Below are positions 54,854 to 64,000 of a stretch of 64,000 bases of DNA, piece after piece. Location: the NCBI RefSeq assembly GCF_007859915.1, contig NZ_SJPM01000020.1, positions 1-64,000 of the forward strand, written 5' to 3'. How positions within the stretch are numbered: position 1 is the first letter of the stretch; every line of letters begins with the position of its first letter. This DNA is from Neorhodopirellula pilleata (GTDB lineage: Bacteria; Planctomycetota; Planctomycetia; Pirellulales; Pirellulaceae). The notes under the pieces were generated by a model. That model was not told where the DNA came from and searched no databases. It worked only from the letters and a program-made list of their open reading frames with translations. The translations under genes and the position numbers were made by a program.

Positions 54854-57321
54854 GCGTGGTGACTCGAGACGTGCACTCCGCCAGCAATTCGGTTTCCGTT
54901 TCGCGGCCCAAGCCGTCGGTCTGGGGACATTCCGCTTTCGGCCGATTGATCTGGAAAGACGTGCGATTGGTGCGATCGCTGTGGATCGCGGGCTTGATTT
55001 CGGTCGCGGTGGTATTCTTGATTTTATGTTTGCCGTGGGTGTCGCAGTTTCCGGATTCCAATGCACTGATGGGTTTGTTCATCATGATCCCCACCCTCGT
55101 TGCGTTGGGATTGCCGCCGATGTTGATCGGGACCGAAAACGAAGACCGGACTTTGGATTGGGTGCGGGGCCTGCCGATCTCATGGCGAGGTGTTTTGGCA
55201 TCGAAAGCGTTGGTCGCCGTGAGCGTTTGGCTGAGCCTTGCGATCATCGCCATCTTGCTTTGGCAGGTTACTTGCATCAGCCGAGGAATCGGCCCTGGGC
55301 AAGGTGTGTCGCAGAGTCATGAATTGGTGTTGATTGTCTTGCTCTGCGGTGCTTCGGTGATGTTGGCTTCTTTCGTATCCAGTTTTATATTTCGCAGTCC
55401 GATCTATGCCGCGCTGTTAGTGATTCCGCTGATGGGTGGTTGCTTATGGCTGAGTAGTTTCATTGCGTGGAACCTTCCCCCTCAATATCGATCCGATACC
55501 GCTTTCGGTTGTTTGGCACTTGGGCATGTTGCTACGGGCGTCGTGATATTGCTCGTCTTGGCGAAACGGCGACTTGCGGGCTTCTGCGATCAATCACCGT
55601 TCGGATTGCCTCGATCGCTTGGGCGTGCCAACCGAGTACGACCAGCACTGGCCACTGAGTCGACGTGGGTGCCCACTCGCTCGATGGCCGTCGGCGGTCG
55701 GCCTCCCATCGTGGTGTCGCTGCTTTGGCAACAGGTTCGACAAACCCGTTGGGTGTTGGCCGGTTGCCTCGCGGTCGCGTTTGCCGGGACTGCCTATCTG
55801 GGGAGCATGCCGGTCGACCATGTCTTCAGTGCCGCAATTGCACCCTTGGCCTTGCTATTTCTTGCTACGATCCACGTCGTATTAGGCGTCACCACGTTCT
55901 ACGGTGATCGGCAACGGCAACGCACTGGCTTTTTTGCCGAACGAGGCATCTCGGTTACGAAGGTTTGGTGGACACGTTTATTACCGTCTTTATTGGTGAG
56001 CCTCGTAATCGGGACCAACGTGATTTTGTGCATGGCAAGTGTCAGGACAGGGGAGTTTAACCGGCCAATGCCGATCGTGTTTTCCATGTTGCCCACGATC
56101 TTTGTTTCACAACTCCTGCTGTTCTCGATCGGTGCGGCGGCCAGCCAGTGGGGACGCAAGCCCACGCTGTCTTACTTGCTCGCGCCATTCTGGACGTCGC
56201 TGTGGTGCTCACCCGTCTTTAATCAATTGATAGTTTATCCTGAACAGTCTTGGACATTGTGGCCGGCCGCCGTGGTTTGGCTATTCGCCACTTGGCGTTT
56301 GATGCCAAGATTAATCGAGGGACAAACCGGGCCGGGATTGTGGGTTCGCGGACTGGCTTACGCGATGCTTGCCATGGGCGTCATCTCGGCGGGAGTCTTT
56401 GGAAGCATCTGGTGGACAACACCGCCGGCGATGCCGACATGGAAAGCCAAGACTTTGTCGTCTGAAATACCGCAATTGTCTGCCGGGCTTTGGGACGAAA
56501 CTGAGTACACCGCAGAAGAAGCCGCGGCGGTCCGGCTTCGTCGCCCATCGTTTGATCTGCCATCGCATTACGATTTCCAGCCAGACTTTCAGGACTTCTC
56601 CGCCAGTGATTTTCGGTCGCTAACAAGCGATCAGCCCGCTCAGATGCCGAAAGAGATTCGAATTTCGTTCGCCCCAGCAGACCAGGAATCGCTGACGCAC
56701 TGGCATCGAATCGCATCGGCCTCGCGTGCTTTGCGCAACGCGACGGCCGCCCGTCTGCACGCCGCCGAAACGGGTTCACTTTCTTTCTTGCTGCAGGTGG
56801 CCGAACCGAGTGAACGAGAAGGACTGTTTTGGCTTCAGCGGATTGCCAAGGCACAAGGCTTGTTCGAAGCCGACATCAAACCGCCAGCATCCCAATCCGA
56901 GGTCGACGAACGGGCAGCCTTTGTCCGTTTAGTCGGTTTGATTCCGTCTGAGCAACTCCGACTTCAGTCGCGACGAATCGCGTTGCTGAGTGATTGGAAA
57001 CGTTTTCAGTCCAGTCCAACCTCGTTTGCTGGACATTCTTTCTCGGACCCACGCTATCGATTGGGAATCGAGATGCGACGCGTCCGTCGTTTGATCGACC
57101 AGGGCACGCGCACGGTTCTGCAACAGCTCGAGACGACCTTGCCATCTCGCATGGACTTTCAAACGCCGGAACAGATTCGTCTGTGGAAGTTAGCGATTTA
57201 CACCCCGACAGCGCGAATTCAGACCGACACCTTCTTCGCCATCCCCGAGGATGTCCCGATCTTCCTGATCGAACACGAAGAACTGATTGCACGACTTCAG
57301 AAAGCGGCTGAGGCATTATGA
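54850..57321 (+). CDS. Large ABC permease, first of two paralogues
   Basis: An 823-residue membrane protein. Two ABC-2-type blocks are visible: the first opens GRLIWKDVRLVRSLW and contains GTENEDRTLDWVRGLPIS (about residues 35-260); the second opens SLLWQQVRQTRWVL and contains FYGDRQRQRTGFFAERGIS (about 290-530). Each has roughly six hydrophobic helices. From about residue 545 a long soluble domain follows (ASDFRSLTSD ... EPSEREGLFWLQRIAKA). The gene overlaps both neighbours by ATGA. The internal duplication suggests a fused pair of permease halves. Confidence 0.85.
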   Translation: MSVVTRDVHSASNSVSVSRPKPSVWGHSAFGRLIWKDVRLVRSLWIAGLISVAVVFLILCLPWVSQFPDSNALMGLFIMIPTLVALGLPPMLIGTENEDRTLDWVRGLPISWRGVLASKALVAVSVWLSLAIIAILLWQVTCISRGIGPGQGVSQSHELVLIVLLCGASVMLASFVSSFIFRSPIYAALLVIPLMGGCLWLSSFIAWNLPPQYRSDTAFGCLALGHVATGVVILLVLAKRRLAGFCDQSPFGLPRSLGRANRVRPALATESTWVPTRSMAVGGRPPIVVSLLWQQVRQTRWVLAGCLAVAFAGTAYLGSMPVDHVFSAAIAPLALLFLATIHVVLGVTTFYGDRQRQRTGFFAERGISVTKVWWTRLLPSLLVSLVIGTNVILCMASVRTGEFNRPMPIVFSMLPTIFVSQLLLFSIGAAASQWGRKPTLSYLLAPFWTSLWCSPVFNQLIVYPEQSWTLWPAAVVWLFATWRLMPRLIEGQTGPGLWVRGLAYAMLAMGVISAGVFGSIWWTTPPAMPTWKAKTLSSEIPQLSAGLWDETEYTAEEAAAVRLRRPSFDLPSHYDFQPDFQDFSASDFRSLTSDQPAQMPKEIRISFAPADQESLTHWHRIASASRALRNATAARLHAAETGSLSFLLQVAEPSEREGLFWLQRIAKAQGLFEADIKPPASQSEVDERAAFVRLVGLIPSEQLRLQSRRIALLSDWKRFQSSPTSFAGHSFSDPRYRLGIEMRRVRRLIDQGTRTVLQQLETTLPSRMDFQTPEQIRLWKLAIYTPTARIQTDTFFAIPEDVPIFLIEHEELIARLQKAAEAL

Positions 57322-59885
57322 GTTCCATCTCTTTTCATGATCGTGTCCGAGAGTCGAATGGGGAATATCAAGTCGCTGCGGTGCGGCGGCGTCCCGGCGT
57401 GTTTTTCAGTTTGTTGTGGAAAGATGCGCGGCTGGCGGCACCAATGTGGACCGTAGCGATGCTGGGAACGGCGGGCCTGTTTCTCTTGGCCGCGATGCTC
57501 CGCTGGTACCTTGGCGAATGGGTCGTCGAACGATCCGCGTTTTCAGCGTTGTGGGTCTTGCTGCCCAACTTAATCGCCCTGGGATTGCCGGCCGCGTTGA
57601 TCAGTGGTGAGAACGACGACCGCACGTTGGACTGGTTGCGGACGATTCCCATCAGCCACCGGATTGTCGTGGCCTCGAAGATGTTGATCAGCTTGGCTGC
57701 GTGGTTGACGGTGCTGGTATGGACCTCGCTATGGTTTGCCATCTCACACGCGGTGTTTGTTTTCAGAGACACTCCAATCATCACGACCGACGAAATCGCA
57801 CCACTGATTGGCTACGGACTGGCTCTCCTCGGATGCGGTCTGATAGCAGCTTGGTGGGTGCGTCGACCGATCGTGGCCATTCTGGTGACCGCAGCGATGA
57901 TCGTTGCCGTTTCGGTGTTCGCCAACCTGGGTGTGCGATGGATGTTGGTTGGGGATGCGTTTTCAAAGTATCCGATACCAGATCCAACAACCGGGCAACT
58001 GATGGCGATCTATATCATTGCTGCTTTGACGTATGCGACGATGGTAGGCATTTGCACGCTGCTCGGTCGTCGACGATTCACCGGCGCGACCGATGAATCA
58101 TCGCCACAATGGCTTTTGTCCCTGTCGATTTCGAGACTCACCCACGGCTTCCCTTCGGGGCGATCACTCGCCTCGTTTCCGACGAATGCTCGGCCCACCG
58201 CACGCAAGGCGTTACTGTGGCAGCAAACTCGGCAGACCGGTTGGGTGATGATTTTGGCAGCGATCGTCTGCGTTGCCGTTTGTGGGACATGGTTGACCAC
58301 GGAAGATTCCGAGGCACGTGGTTATTCGGCCGGTTTGGCGCTTCCTGCAGCTCAGTTGCTGCTCGGGCTGATGGTTTTCTCCGGTGATCGACGTCATTCA
58401 AGATGGTTGTTTCTGGGTGAGCGAGGTATCTCGTCGAACCTTATCTGGTGGACAAGATTACGGCCCATACTAGCGGTATCACTCAGTATTTCGCTGTTAT
58501 TCGCGCTCACTTTGATGATCACACGGACAACCTCTGAGCGACTCGACCCGAACTTGCCGGACGCGTTGAGTTACATGGTCATCATCGCGATGTTCACCTT
58601 GGTCATGTTCATGGGGACGTGCTTGGGCCAGTGGTTCACTCGGCTACCCATTGCGATTTTTGCTTCGCCGATCCTCGTCGTCTTGTGGTTTTATCTCGCT
58701 CTTTGGTTGCTCCAGAGTCTTCCTGAGAGGACCGTGATCGTCTGGTTGATTCCGTCGGTGGCTGTGTTCGCCTATTCAACTTGGAGATTGACGCCACGCA
58801 TTTTGGAGGGCCAGCGAGGCGTGGTTGTCTGGGGACGTGGACTGTCACATGCGGCAATAGCGATGGGCGTTTTGTTCGTCGGTTCACTGTTCCAGTGGCT
58901 GATCACGTTGCCACCGGCAATGCCTCAGTGGCGTGCCGAGATGCTATTAACCTCCGGTCCGGATTATGGTTCGTCGGAGTTCGGCGAGATGCGAGAGTCG
59001 CTCGACATTAAGGATTCAATTATCTGGTGGGAACGCCCAATCGTGCCGCTCAGTCGTGTTGATGTCGCCGAATTACAAAATAAGCTCAGCAAAGAGCTTG
59101 ATGAACAGAACGAGATCGGGCGTCACATCGCAATGGAGCAGGTGGTAACGCTGCTGCTCTACGACGACGATTCTCAGGACGCGAACCGTTTCCCGGAAAG
59201 TGTTGATCGGAACACGATCGAGCAGATGCAATTGGAATCAATCGAGATCGCATTGAAGTGGGCCAACGCAATTCGCTATGAAGCGAGTTGGCGACATTCG
59301 TCACTCTATCAGCTACTGGAAGTCGCCGAACCGCTGGAACGCTTCGCAGTCCAAGCACTTACGAATTTCGCTTTTCGGCACGACTACGAACATCACCCGA
59401 CCGGCGAGCAGACTACCGTCGAACCGACAAAACAAGCAAAGCGATTCGCCAACCTAGTTCGACAAATTCCCTCGAGTGAACGACGCCGTCGATCACGAAG
59501 ACAATCATTGATCCACGAATATCAACAGTTCCACCAACAGCTTCAATGGGATCACCCTTCCAAAGTGCACCGGTCCTTACCTTTCTTTGCAGGATTTTCG
59601 ATCGTGACGCGGCTAGATCCGCTTGGGTTCGATCGCATCCGCGCTGTCCGCCATCTCGATATCGCTGTACGACTGACCTTGCGGAGCTTGGAGAGAGGAT
59701 TGCCGCGTTGGTCGACCGCTGAGCATGAAGAACTGATCGAAGCTTGGCGAAAGGTTTTTCCAGGTGGACGGTCTGCTCGCATCGGAGGCTTGACGGGCGA
59801 AGAGTTTCCCGTCTTCACAATCAACTCAGAAGAAGAAATCTCAGAATTGCGGAACATCGCAGGAACATTGCTTGGAAACGATTAG
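57318..59885 (+). CDS. Large ABC permease, second of two paralogues
   Basis: An 855-residue paralogue of the preceding gene, with the same two ABC-2 blocks (LLWKDARLAAPMW with GENDDRTLDWLRTIPIS; LLWQQTRQTGWVM with FSGDRRHSRWLFLGERGIS) and a C-terminal soluble domain from about residue 540 (EVAEPLERFAVQAL echoes EPSEREGLFWLQ in its partner). The copies are clearly diverged, so this is an old tandem duplication or heterodimer. It would complete a transporter of one ATPase gene and two double-block permeases. ATGA overlap at 57318-57321. Confidence 0.85.
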   Translation: MSSISFHDRVRESNGEYQVAAVRRRPGVFFSLLWKDARLAAPMWTVAMLGTAGLFLLAAMLRWYLGEWVVERSAFSALWVLLPNLIALGLPAALISGENDDRTLDWLRTIPISHRIVVASKMLISLAAWLTVLVWTSLWFAISHAVFVFRDTPIITTDEIAPLIGYGLALLGCGLIAAWWVRRPIVAILVTAAMIVAVSVFANLGVRWMLVGDAFSKYPIPDPTTGQLMAIYIIAALTYATMVGICTLLGRRRFTGATDESSPQWLLSLSISRLTHGFPSGRSLASFPTNARPTARKALLWQQTRQTGWVMILAAIVCVAVCGTWLTTEDSEARGYSAGLALPAAQLLLGLMVFSGDRRHSRWLFLGERGISSNLIWWTRLRPILAVSLSISLLFALTLMITRTTSERLDPNLPDALSYMVIIAMFTLVMFMGTCLGQWFTRLPIAIFASPILVVLWFYLALWLLQSLPERTVIVWLIPSVAVFAYSTWRLTPRILEGQRGVVVWGRGLSHAAIAMGVLFVGSLFQWLITLPPAMPQWRAEMLLTSGPDYGSSEFGEMRESLDIKDSIIWWERPIVPLSRVDVAELQNKLSKELDEQNEIGRHIAMEQVVTLLLYDDDSQDANRFPESVDRNTIEQMQLESIEIALKWANAIRYEASWRHSSLYQLLEVAEPLERFAVQALTNFAFRHDYEHHPTGEQTTVEPTKQAKRFANLVRQIPSSERRRRSRRQSLIHEYQQFHQQLQWDHPSKVHRSLPFFAGFSIVTRLDPLGFDRIRAVRHLDIAVRLTLRSLERGLPRWSTAEHEELIEAWRKVFPGGRSARIGGLTGEEFPVFTINSEEEISELRNIAGTLLGND

Positions 59886-59991
59886 TAGACAGATTTCCGG
59901 TCCTTTTGCAGGTACGATGCGGGAGAGATATGATGGGGTCCGTTGAAATGCTTCCCCCGTCCGTTATGACGTCACTCGATAGGTATTGATA

Positions 59992-61212
59992 ATGATTTGT
60001 AAGCACATGTTTACCGGAGCGGCTCTCTGCTTGATGCTCCTCGCCTGCACTTCAGCCAAAGGTGAGGTGGAAGTCGGCGACCCGCTTCCCGAGTTTGTGT
60101 TGCAAGGCAGCGACGGCAAGACGTATTCCAGCACCGATCTGATCGGCGAGCAGGCGATCGTGATTGCTTGGTTTCCCAAAGCGTTCACGGGGGGCTGCAC
60201 CAAGGAATGCAAATCGCTGCGCGAAAACAGCGATCAGCTGAAGGCATTCGACGTCGCCTATTTTGCCGCCAGTTGCGATACTCCGGAACTGAACGCGGAC
60301 TTCGCCAAAAGTCTGGACTTGGACTACCCGATCTTGAGCGATCCTAGCAAGCGTTTTGCCAAGGCACTCGGTTGTCTCAACGAACGTGGAGTTTCCAATC
60401 GCTGGACCTATTATGTGGGCGTCGACGGCAAAGTCTTGCACATCGATAAAGCGGTCCAGACTGCGTCGCATGGCGAATCGGTTGCCGCGAAGCTTGCCGA
60501 ACTGGGCGTTGCCAAACGAACGGCCAATACGGATGAGTCAGCCCATTCCACCGAGTTCGAATCACTGTTCAACGGTGTCGACTTGGAAGGATGGAAACAC
60601 AGTGGTAACTGGTCAGTCGTCAACGGCGAGATCACTCGCGAAGGCAAAGGCGGAAGTCTGACGTATGCCAAATCCAAAGTGCCCGACGACTTTGAACTTC
60701 GCTTCGAATGGAAAGTCGGCGAAGGCAGCAACAGCGGTGTCTATTACCGACCCGGCCAATACGAATATCAAATTCTGGATAACAGCAAGCACCGTGACGG
60801 AGAGAACCCTCGAACCAGTGCCGCGTCACTGTACTTTTGCATGCAGCCGTCCGAAGACGCGACTCGTCCGGTCGGCCAGTGGAACCAAGCCCGCATCGTG
60901 GGCAAGGGAACCGTTGTCCAACATTGGCTCAACGGAAAGAAAGTAATCGATTTCGATTACACCGATCCCAAGTGGGCGTTCAATGTCGACATGCTGGAAA
61001 AACGTGGTGGCAAACTCGACGCCCGAGAAGGATCACTCTCGCTTCAGGACCACGGCGATCCGGTGTGGTATCGCAACATTCAAATGCGAACGATTCCCGC
61101 CGATGAGCCCCTCAATCACGATCCGATCCAGCCGGCTGAAATCAGCGAGGAAGTTCTCAAGAAAGAAAAAGAGAAACTCGATGCGATCGTCAATCGTCGT
61201 AAGAAAGCCTAA
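59992..61212 (+). CDS. Peroxiredoxin fused to a DUF1080 domain, lipoprotein-like
   Basis: A 406-residue exported protein. The signal ends in a possible lipobox LLAC (Cys19). Residues about 27-175 form a BCP-like peroxiredoxin (EVGDPLPEFVLQGSDGKTYSS; WFPKAFTGGCTKECKSLREN) with the peroxidatic Cys69 and a possible second Cys73. Residues about 185-375 form DUF1080 (3-keto-disaccharide-hydrolase/concanavalin-like; FNGVDLEGWKHSGNWSVVNGEI ... GSNSGVYYRPGQYEYQILD). DUF1080 acts on glycans. Joining it with a thiol peroxidase is unusual. ATG at 59992 after a TTG two codons earlier. Confidence 0.88.
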   Translation: MICKHMFTGAALCLMLLACTSAKGEVEVGDPLPEFVLQGSDGKTYSSTDLIGEQAIVIAWFPKAFTGGCTKECKSLRENSDQLKAFDVAYFAASCDTPELNADFAKSLDLDYPILSDPSKRFAKALGCLNERGVSNRWTYYVGVDGKVLHIDKAVQTASHGESVAAKLAELGVAKRTANTDESAHSTEFESLFNGVDLEGWKHSGNWSVVNGEITREGKGGSLTYAKSKVPDDFELRFEWKVGEGSNSGVYYRPGQYEYQILDNSKHRDGENPRTSAASLYFCMQPSEDATRPVGQWNQARIVGKGTVVQHWLNGKKVIDFDYTDPKWAFNVDMLEKRGGKLDAREGSLSLQDHGDPVWYRNIQMRTIPADEPLNHDPIQPAEISEEVLKKEKEKLDAIVNRRKKA

Positions 61213-61856
61213 GCCAAAGCGTTCCTACAACATCTAGCATCGCGTGAACAATAAGTGGCATAAGCTTCCAACCTCTTTGTACCCCACAAGTCCTTGTGTA
61301 ATGCTCCCCTGCCAGCTCGTCTGGCAGGAAGCCCAGGTTGGCAAGCTAGACACGAGCCGCAATTCGCCCAACCTTCCGATTTTCACTTGTGCTCGCCGCT
61401 TGAAGCGGCGAGCACAAGTGAAAATCGGAAGGTTGGGAGGGCGTCGTTGTCTAGCTTGCGAACCTTATTCACCCACGAGACGAGCTCGTGGGGGTCAAAA
61501 AGATGTGGGGTATAAAAAGGCTTCCAGCCTGTGGAAAACACAGACTGGAAGCCAATGCCACTTTTTGGGCGTTTTCGTTTAACGGCAAGCCGCAGGCGAC
61601 AGTGTTTGAAAACGCAGTCGCCTGCGGCTTGCCGTTAAACGATTCAATCAACAGACTGTTGCGCGTCGGGCTTGTATGTTTGCGGCGTAGCAGGCTTAAG
61701 AGCCTAGAGATCAGCCGTTCCTGTTACCCTGAGAACGTGACAACATATTCAAGTCCTTTGACTTGCGATCACATTGAATGGAAAGTGCATTCGAAAAACA
61801 ATGATCGTGTGTCGAAATCCCCACAACGTGCCGCTCACCCCGATGGATCGTTTTCT
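61213..61856. repeat. Cluster of nested palindromes between two genes
   Basis: This 644-base gap has no gene. It contains: a perfect palindrome with 35-nt arms (61367-61401 and 61403-61437) around one base; 17-nt outer arms with one mismatch (61336-61352 / 61448-61464); a CCTGCCAG hairpin at 61308-61328; a CCACGAG/CTCGTGG hairpin near 61473-61491; GGCTTCCAG/CTGGAAGCC at 61519-61553; and 25-nt perfect arms at 61576-61600 / 61617-61641. A family tail follows at 61663-61700. It should also block transcription read-through. Confidence 0.85.
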
Positions 61857-64000
61857 ATGATTTTTCTGCGTTCTCTCATCCACCTAGCGAGCTTGTCGGC
61901 GTCCTTCATGACGCTGGCCGCGATCGCCGCGACGCCCGATGGACAAGCCGGCTCGCGAAAGCCTGACATGGTGGTGTTTCTGTCCGACGATCACACCTGG
62001 CGCGACTCCTCGGTGTACGGATCGCCCGACATTCGAACGCCGAACATGCAACGTTTGGCGAGCGCCGGCATGACGTTCGAACAAGCCTTCGTCGCCTCGC
62101 CCTCGTGTGCCCCCAGTCGCGCAGCTTTATTGACGGGAATGTACCCGGCCAACAATGGTGCCGAACCGAACCACTCACGCCCCCACGCGGATCTGAAGAA
62201 GCTACCGGCTTACCTACAGGAGGCCGGGTATCAAGTGGTGTCGTTCGGAAAGGTCGGTCACTATCGACAGACAACGGAATATGGATTCGACATCGCTCGG
62301 CATTTCAACTATCACGAGGACGTGGCGGTCGACGAAGCGGTCATGTGGCTCAAGGATCGTAAAAGTACCAAGCCGCTGTGCTTGTTCGTGGGAACGAATT
62401 GGCCGCACGTGCCGTGGCCGACCGACACCGAAGACATCGATCAAGACGAACTGGTCGTTCCGCCCAATCATATCGATACGCCGACGTCGCGAACCTGGCG
62501 TGCCCGATATGTAGCGGCGATCGGCAAGATGGATCAAGAACTCGGCAAGGTCTACGATGCCGCCCGTGAAGTTCTCGGCGACGATGTCTTCTTCCTGCAC
62601 ACGAGTGACCACGGTGCGCAGTGGCCGTTCGGAAAATGGAACCTCTACGAAGACGGCGTTCGTACACCCTTGATCGTCAGTTGGCCTGGACGGATCGCCA
62701 ACGGCACCCGGACGAATGCGATGGTGTCTTGGATCGATATCCTGCCCACGTTGTTGGACGTCGCCGACGAAGCATCACCGACGGACATCGACGGTCGTTC
62801 GTTCTTACCGGTCCTTCAAGGCAAAACGGCCGAGCACCGTGATGTGATTTACACAACGCATAGTGGTGACGGTAGTTTCAACGTGTTTCCGATTCGCGCC
62901 GCGCGAACGGCCGATGGTTGTAAGTACATTCGAAACCTGCATCCGGAATTTCGCTTTCTCAGTCACGTCACCAAGAACACCGGCGACAGTGGATATTGGT
63001 CAAGTTGGGTTGATGCAGCCACCACCGATCCAGACGCGCGGGAGAAAGTGCGAAACTACCAAATCCGCCCGGCCGAAGAGTTTTACAACACCAACACCGA
63101 TCCATACGAACAGGTGAACTTGGTCAACGAGCCGCGATATCAATCGGAGCTCGATTCGCTGCGTAAGAGCATCGATGGCTGGATGCGAGAGACCGGAGAC
63201 ACGCAGACGGTCTTCGGACCGCCGCAACCACTGGCGAACCAAAAGCCGAACATCATCACGGTGTTCATTGACGACATGGGTTGGTCGGACCTGTCGTCTT
63301 ACGGTGGAACGCGAACGACAACAGAGAACATCGATCGGCTAGCCGACGAAGGCTTGCGGTTTCGCAACTTCTACGTCAACTCGCCGATTTGTTCCCCATC
63401 GCGAGTGGCGCTGAGCACCGGGCAGTACCCACAACGTCACCGGATCTCATCGTATTTGGCGCATCGCGACTTGAACCGTTCGCGGGGTGTGGCCCAGTGG
63501 CTCGATCCGAGTGCCCCGATGCTCGCTCGCGAGTTGAAAAACACCGGATACACAACCGGCCACTTCGGAAAATGGCACATGGGCGGCCAACGCGATGTGG
63601 GTGACGCACCTCTGATCGGTGCGTACGGTTTTGACGAAAGTTTGACGAATTTTGAAGGGCTCGGACCTCGCGTTTTGCCGCTCAAGGATGCTTATGACGG
63701 CAAGCCAGCGAAGAAACACGATCTCGGATCGGGCGACTTGGGCCGAGGCCCCATTCGCTGGGAAGACCGCAGCGTGATCACGGCCGCGTTCGTCGATGAG
63801 GCACTCACTTTCATTGATCGTGCTGCCGCGAGTGACCAGCCGTTCTTTGTGAACCTGTGGCCCGACGACGTGCATTCACCATTCTTTCCACCGGAGGTGT
63901 TGCGAGACCAAACCGACGAAAGCAAACGTGCCCTCTACTACGCCGTTCTCGATGCCATGGACCAACAGCTTGGCGTTTTGTTCGATCGAGTTCGCAACGA
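61857..64000 (+). CDS. Tandem double sulfatase (partial, runs off the window)
   Basis: The frame from the ATG at 61857 is open to the window end (714 codons). A signal peptide (residues 1-31) precedes sulfatase domain 1 with KPDMVVFLSDDHTW and the formylglycine site SCAPSR (Cys84). It includes SDHGAQWPFGKWNLYEDGVRTP and ends near residue 455. After a short linker, domain 2 starts at about residue 465 (NIITVFIDDMGWSDLSSYG) with its own CSPSR (Cys512) and FGKWHMGG. I checked codon by codon that no stop lies between. Two full active sites in one chain suggest processive or dual desulfation. The 3' end is missing. Confidence 0.9.
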   Translation, partial: MIFLRSLIHLASLSASFMTLAAIAATPDGQAGSRKPDMVVFLSDDHTWRDSSVYGSPDIRTPNMQRLASAGMTFEQAFVASPSCAPSRAALLTGMYPANNGAEPNHSRPHADLKKLPAYLQEAGYQVVSFGKVGHYRQTTEYGFDIARHFNYHEDVAVDEAVMWLKDRKSTKPLCLFVGTNWPHVPWPTDTEDIDQDELVVPPNHIDTPTSRTWRARYVAAIGKMDQELGKVYDAAREVLGDDVFFLHTSDHGAQWPFGKWNLYEDGVRTPLIVSWPGRIANGTRTNAMVSWIDILPTLLDVADEASPTDIDGRSFLPVLQGKTAEHRDVIYTTHSGDGSFNVFPIRAARTADGCKYIRNLHPEFRFLSHVTKNTGDSGYWSSWVDAATTDPDAREKVRNYQIRPAEEFYNTNTDPYEQVNLVNEPRYQSELDSLRKSIDGWMRETGDTQTVFGPPQPLANQKPNIITVFIDDMGWSDLSSYGGTRTTTENIDRLADEGLRFRNFYVNSPICSPSRVALSTGQYPQRHRISSYLAHRDLNRSRGVAQWLDPSAPMLARELKNTGYTTGHFGKWHMGGQRDVGDAPLIGAYGFDESLTNFEGLGPRVLPLKDAYDGKPAKKHDLGSGDLGRGPIRWEDRSVITAAFVDEALTFIDRAAASDQPFFVNLWPDDVHSPFFPPEVLRDQTDESKRALYYAVLDAMDQQLGVLFDRVRN

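Noticed and set aside
61254..61641. CRISPR array in the palindrome-rich interval
   Set aside because: The repeats are inverted, differ from one another and have no regular spacers; no cas gene is in the window.

Overview
The window looks like chromosome from a marine planctomycete of the Pirellulaceae (Rhodopirellula/Rubripirellula type). The grounds are family content, not a database match: several secreted sulfatases, a DUF1559 prepilin-like protein paired with a tiny lipoprotein, a DUF1080 domain, a giant secreted protein with an LExLExRxLLAAE-type N-terminus and a C-terminal dockerin pair, a multihaem CxxCH protein and an ECF sigma factor with a zinc anti-sigma partner. GC is moderately high and genes are spaced by short palindromic repeats. 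No phage, CRISPR, restriction or IS transposase gene is visible.

Layout. 0.3-4.2 kb: minus-strand sulfatase, GNAT acetyltransferase and HEAT-like exported protein. 4.6-5.5 kb: APS/PAPS reductase between palindromic repeats. 5.9-11.6 kb (minus): Met-rich membrane-anchored protein, SAM methyltransferase with regulatory domain, exonuclease-BRCT protein overlapping a TIGR01212-type radical SAM protein. 11.8-16.7 kb: FtsH-M41-like orphan protease, FHA-EAL protein, secreted protein, DinB protein, and small lipoprotein plus DUF1559 protein. 17.5-19.9 kb: small accessory patch with a DUF4177-like protein, a RelE/ParE-type toxin-antitoxin pair, a diverged 270-bp duplicated repeat and a tRNA-Pro(CGG). 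20-22.9 kb: sialate O-acetylesterase and a multi-pass transporter.

22.98-27.23 kb holds the most interesting unit: four tightly overlapping genes for a C39-like cysteine peptidase, a RimK-like ATP-grasp ligase with RLAN-type N-terminus, a GCS2-type carboxylate-amine ligase and an N-formylglutamate amidohydrolase-like enzyme. This looks like a pathway for making, modifying and trimming a glutamate-containing peptide or amide. Its 3' end overlaps tail-to-tail an anti-sigma/ECF sigma pair, which is divergent from a 1452-residue secreted protein with four spondin-N domains.

32.8-39.6 kb: membrane-fused spermidine-synthase-like protein with a palindromic repeat inside its reading frame, pyroglutamyl peptidase, and a pentahaem cytochrome translationally coupled to a beta-propeller protein. 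40-47.2 kb: a fatty-acid beta-oxidation cassette (acyl-CoA ligase, thiolase, FadJ-like multienzyme, acyl-CoA dehydrogenase). 47.5-53.2 kb: patatin, a 1437-residue Gly-rich autotransporter and an in-frame cytochrome c remnant. 53.4-59.9 kb: GntR(YtrA)-type regulator, ABC ATPase and two very large paralogous permeases. 60-64 kb: peroxiredoxin-DUF1080 fusion, a cluster of strong palindromes, and a protein with two complete sulfatase active sites in one frame, cut off by the window end.
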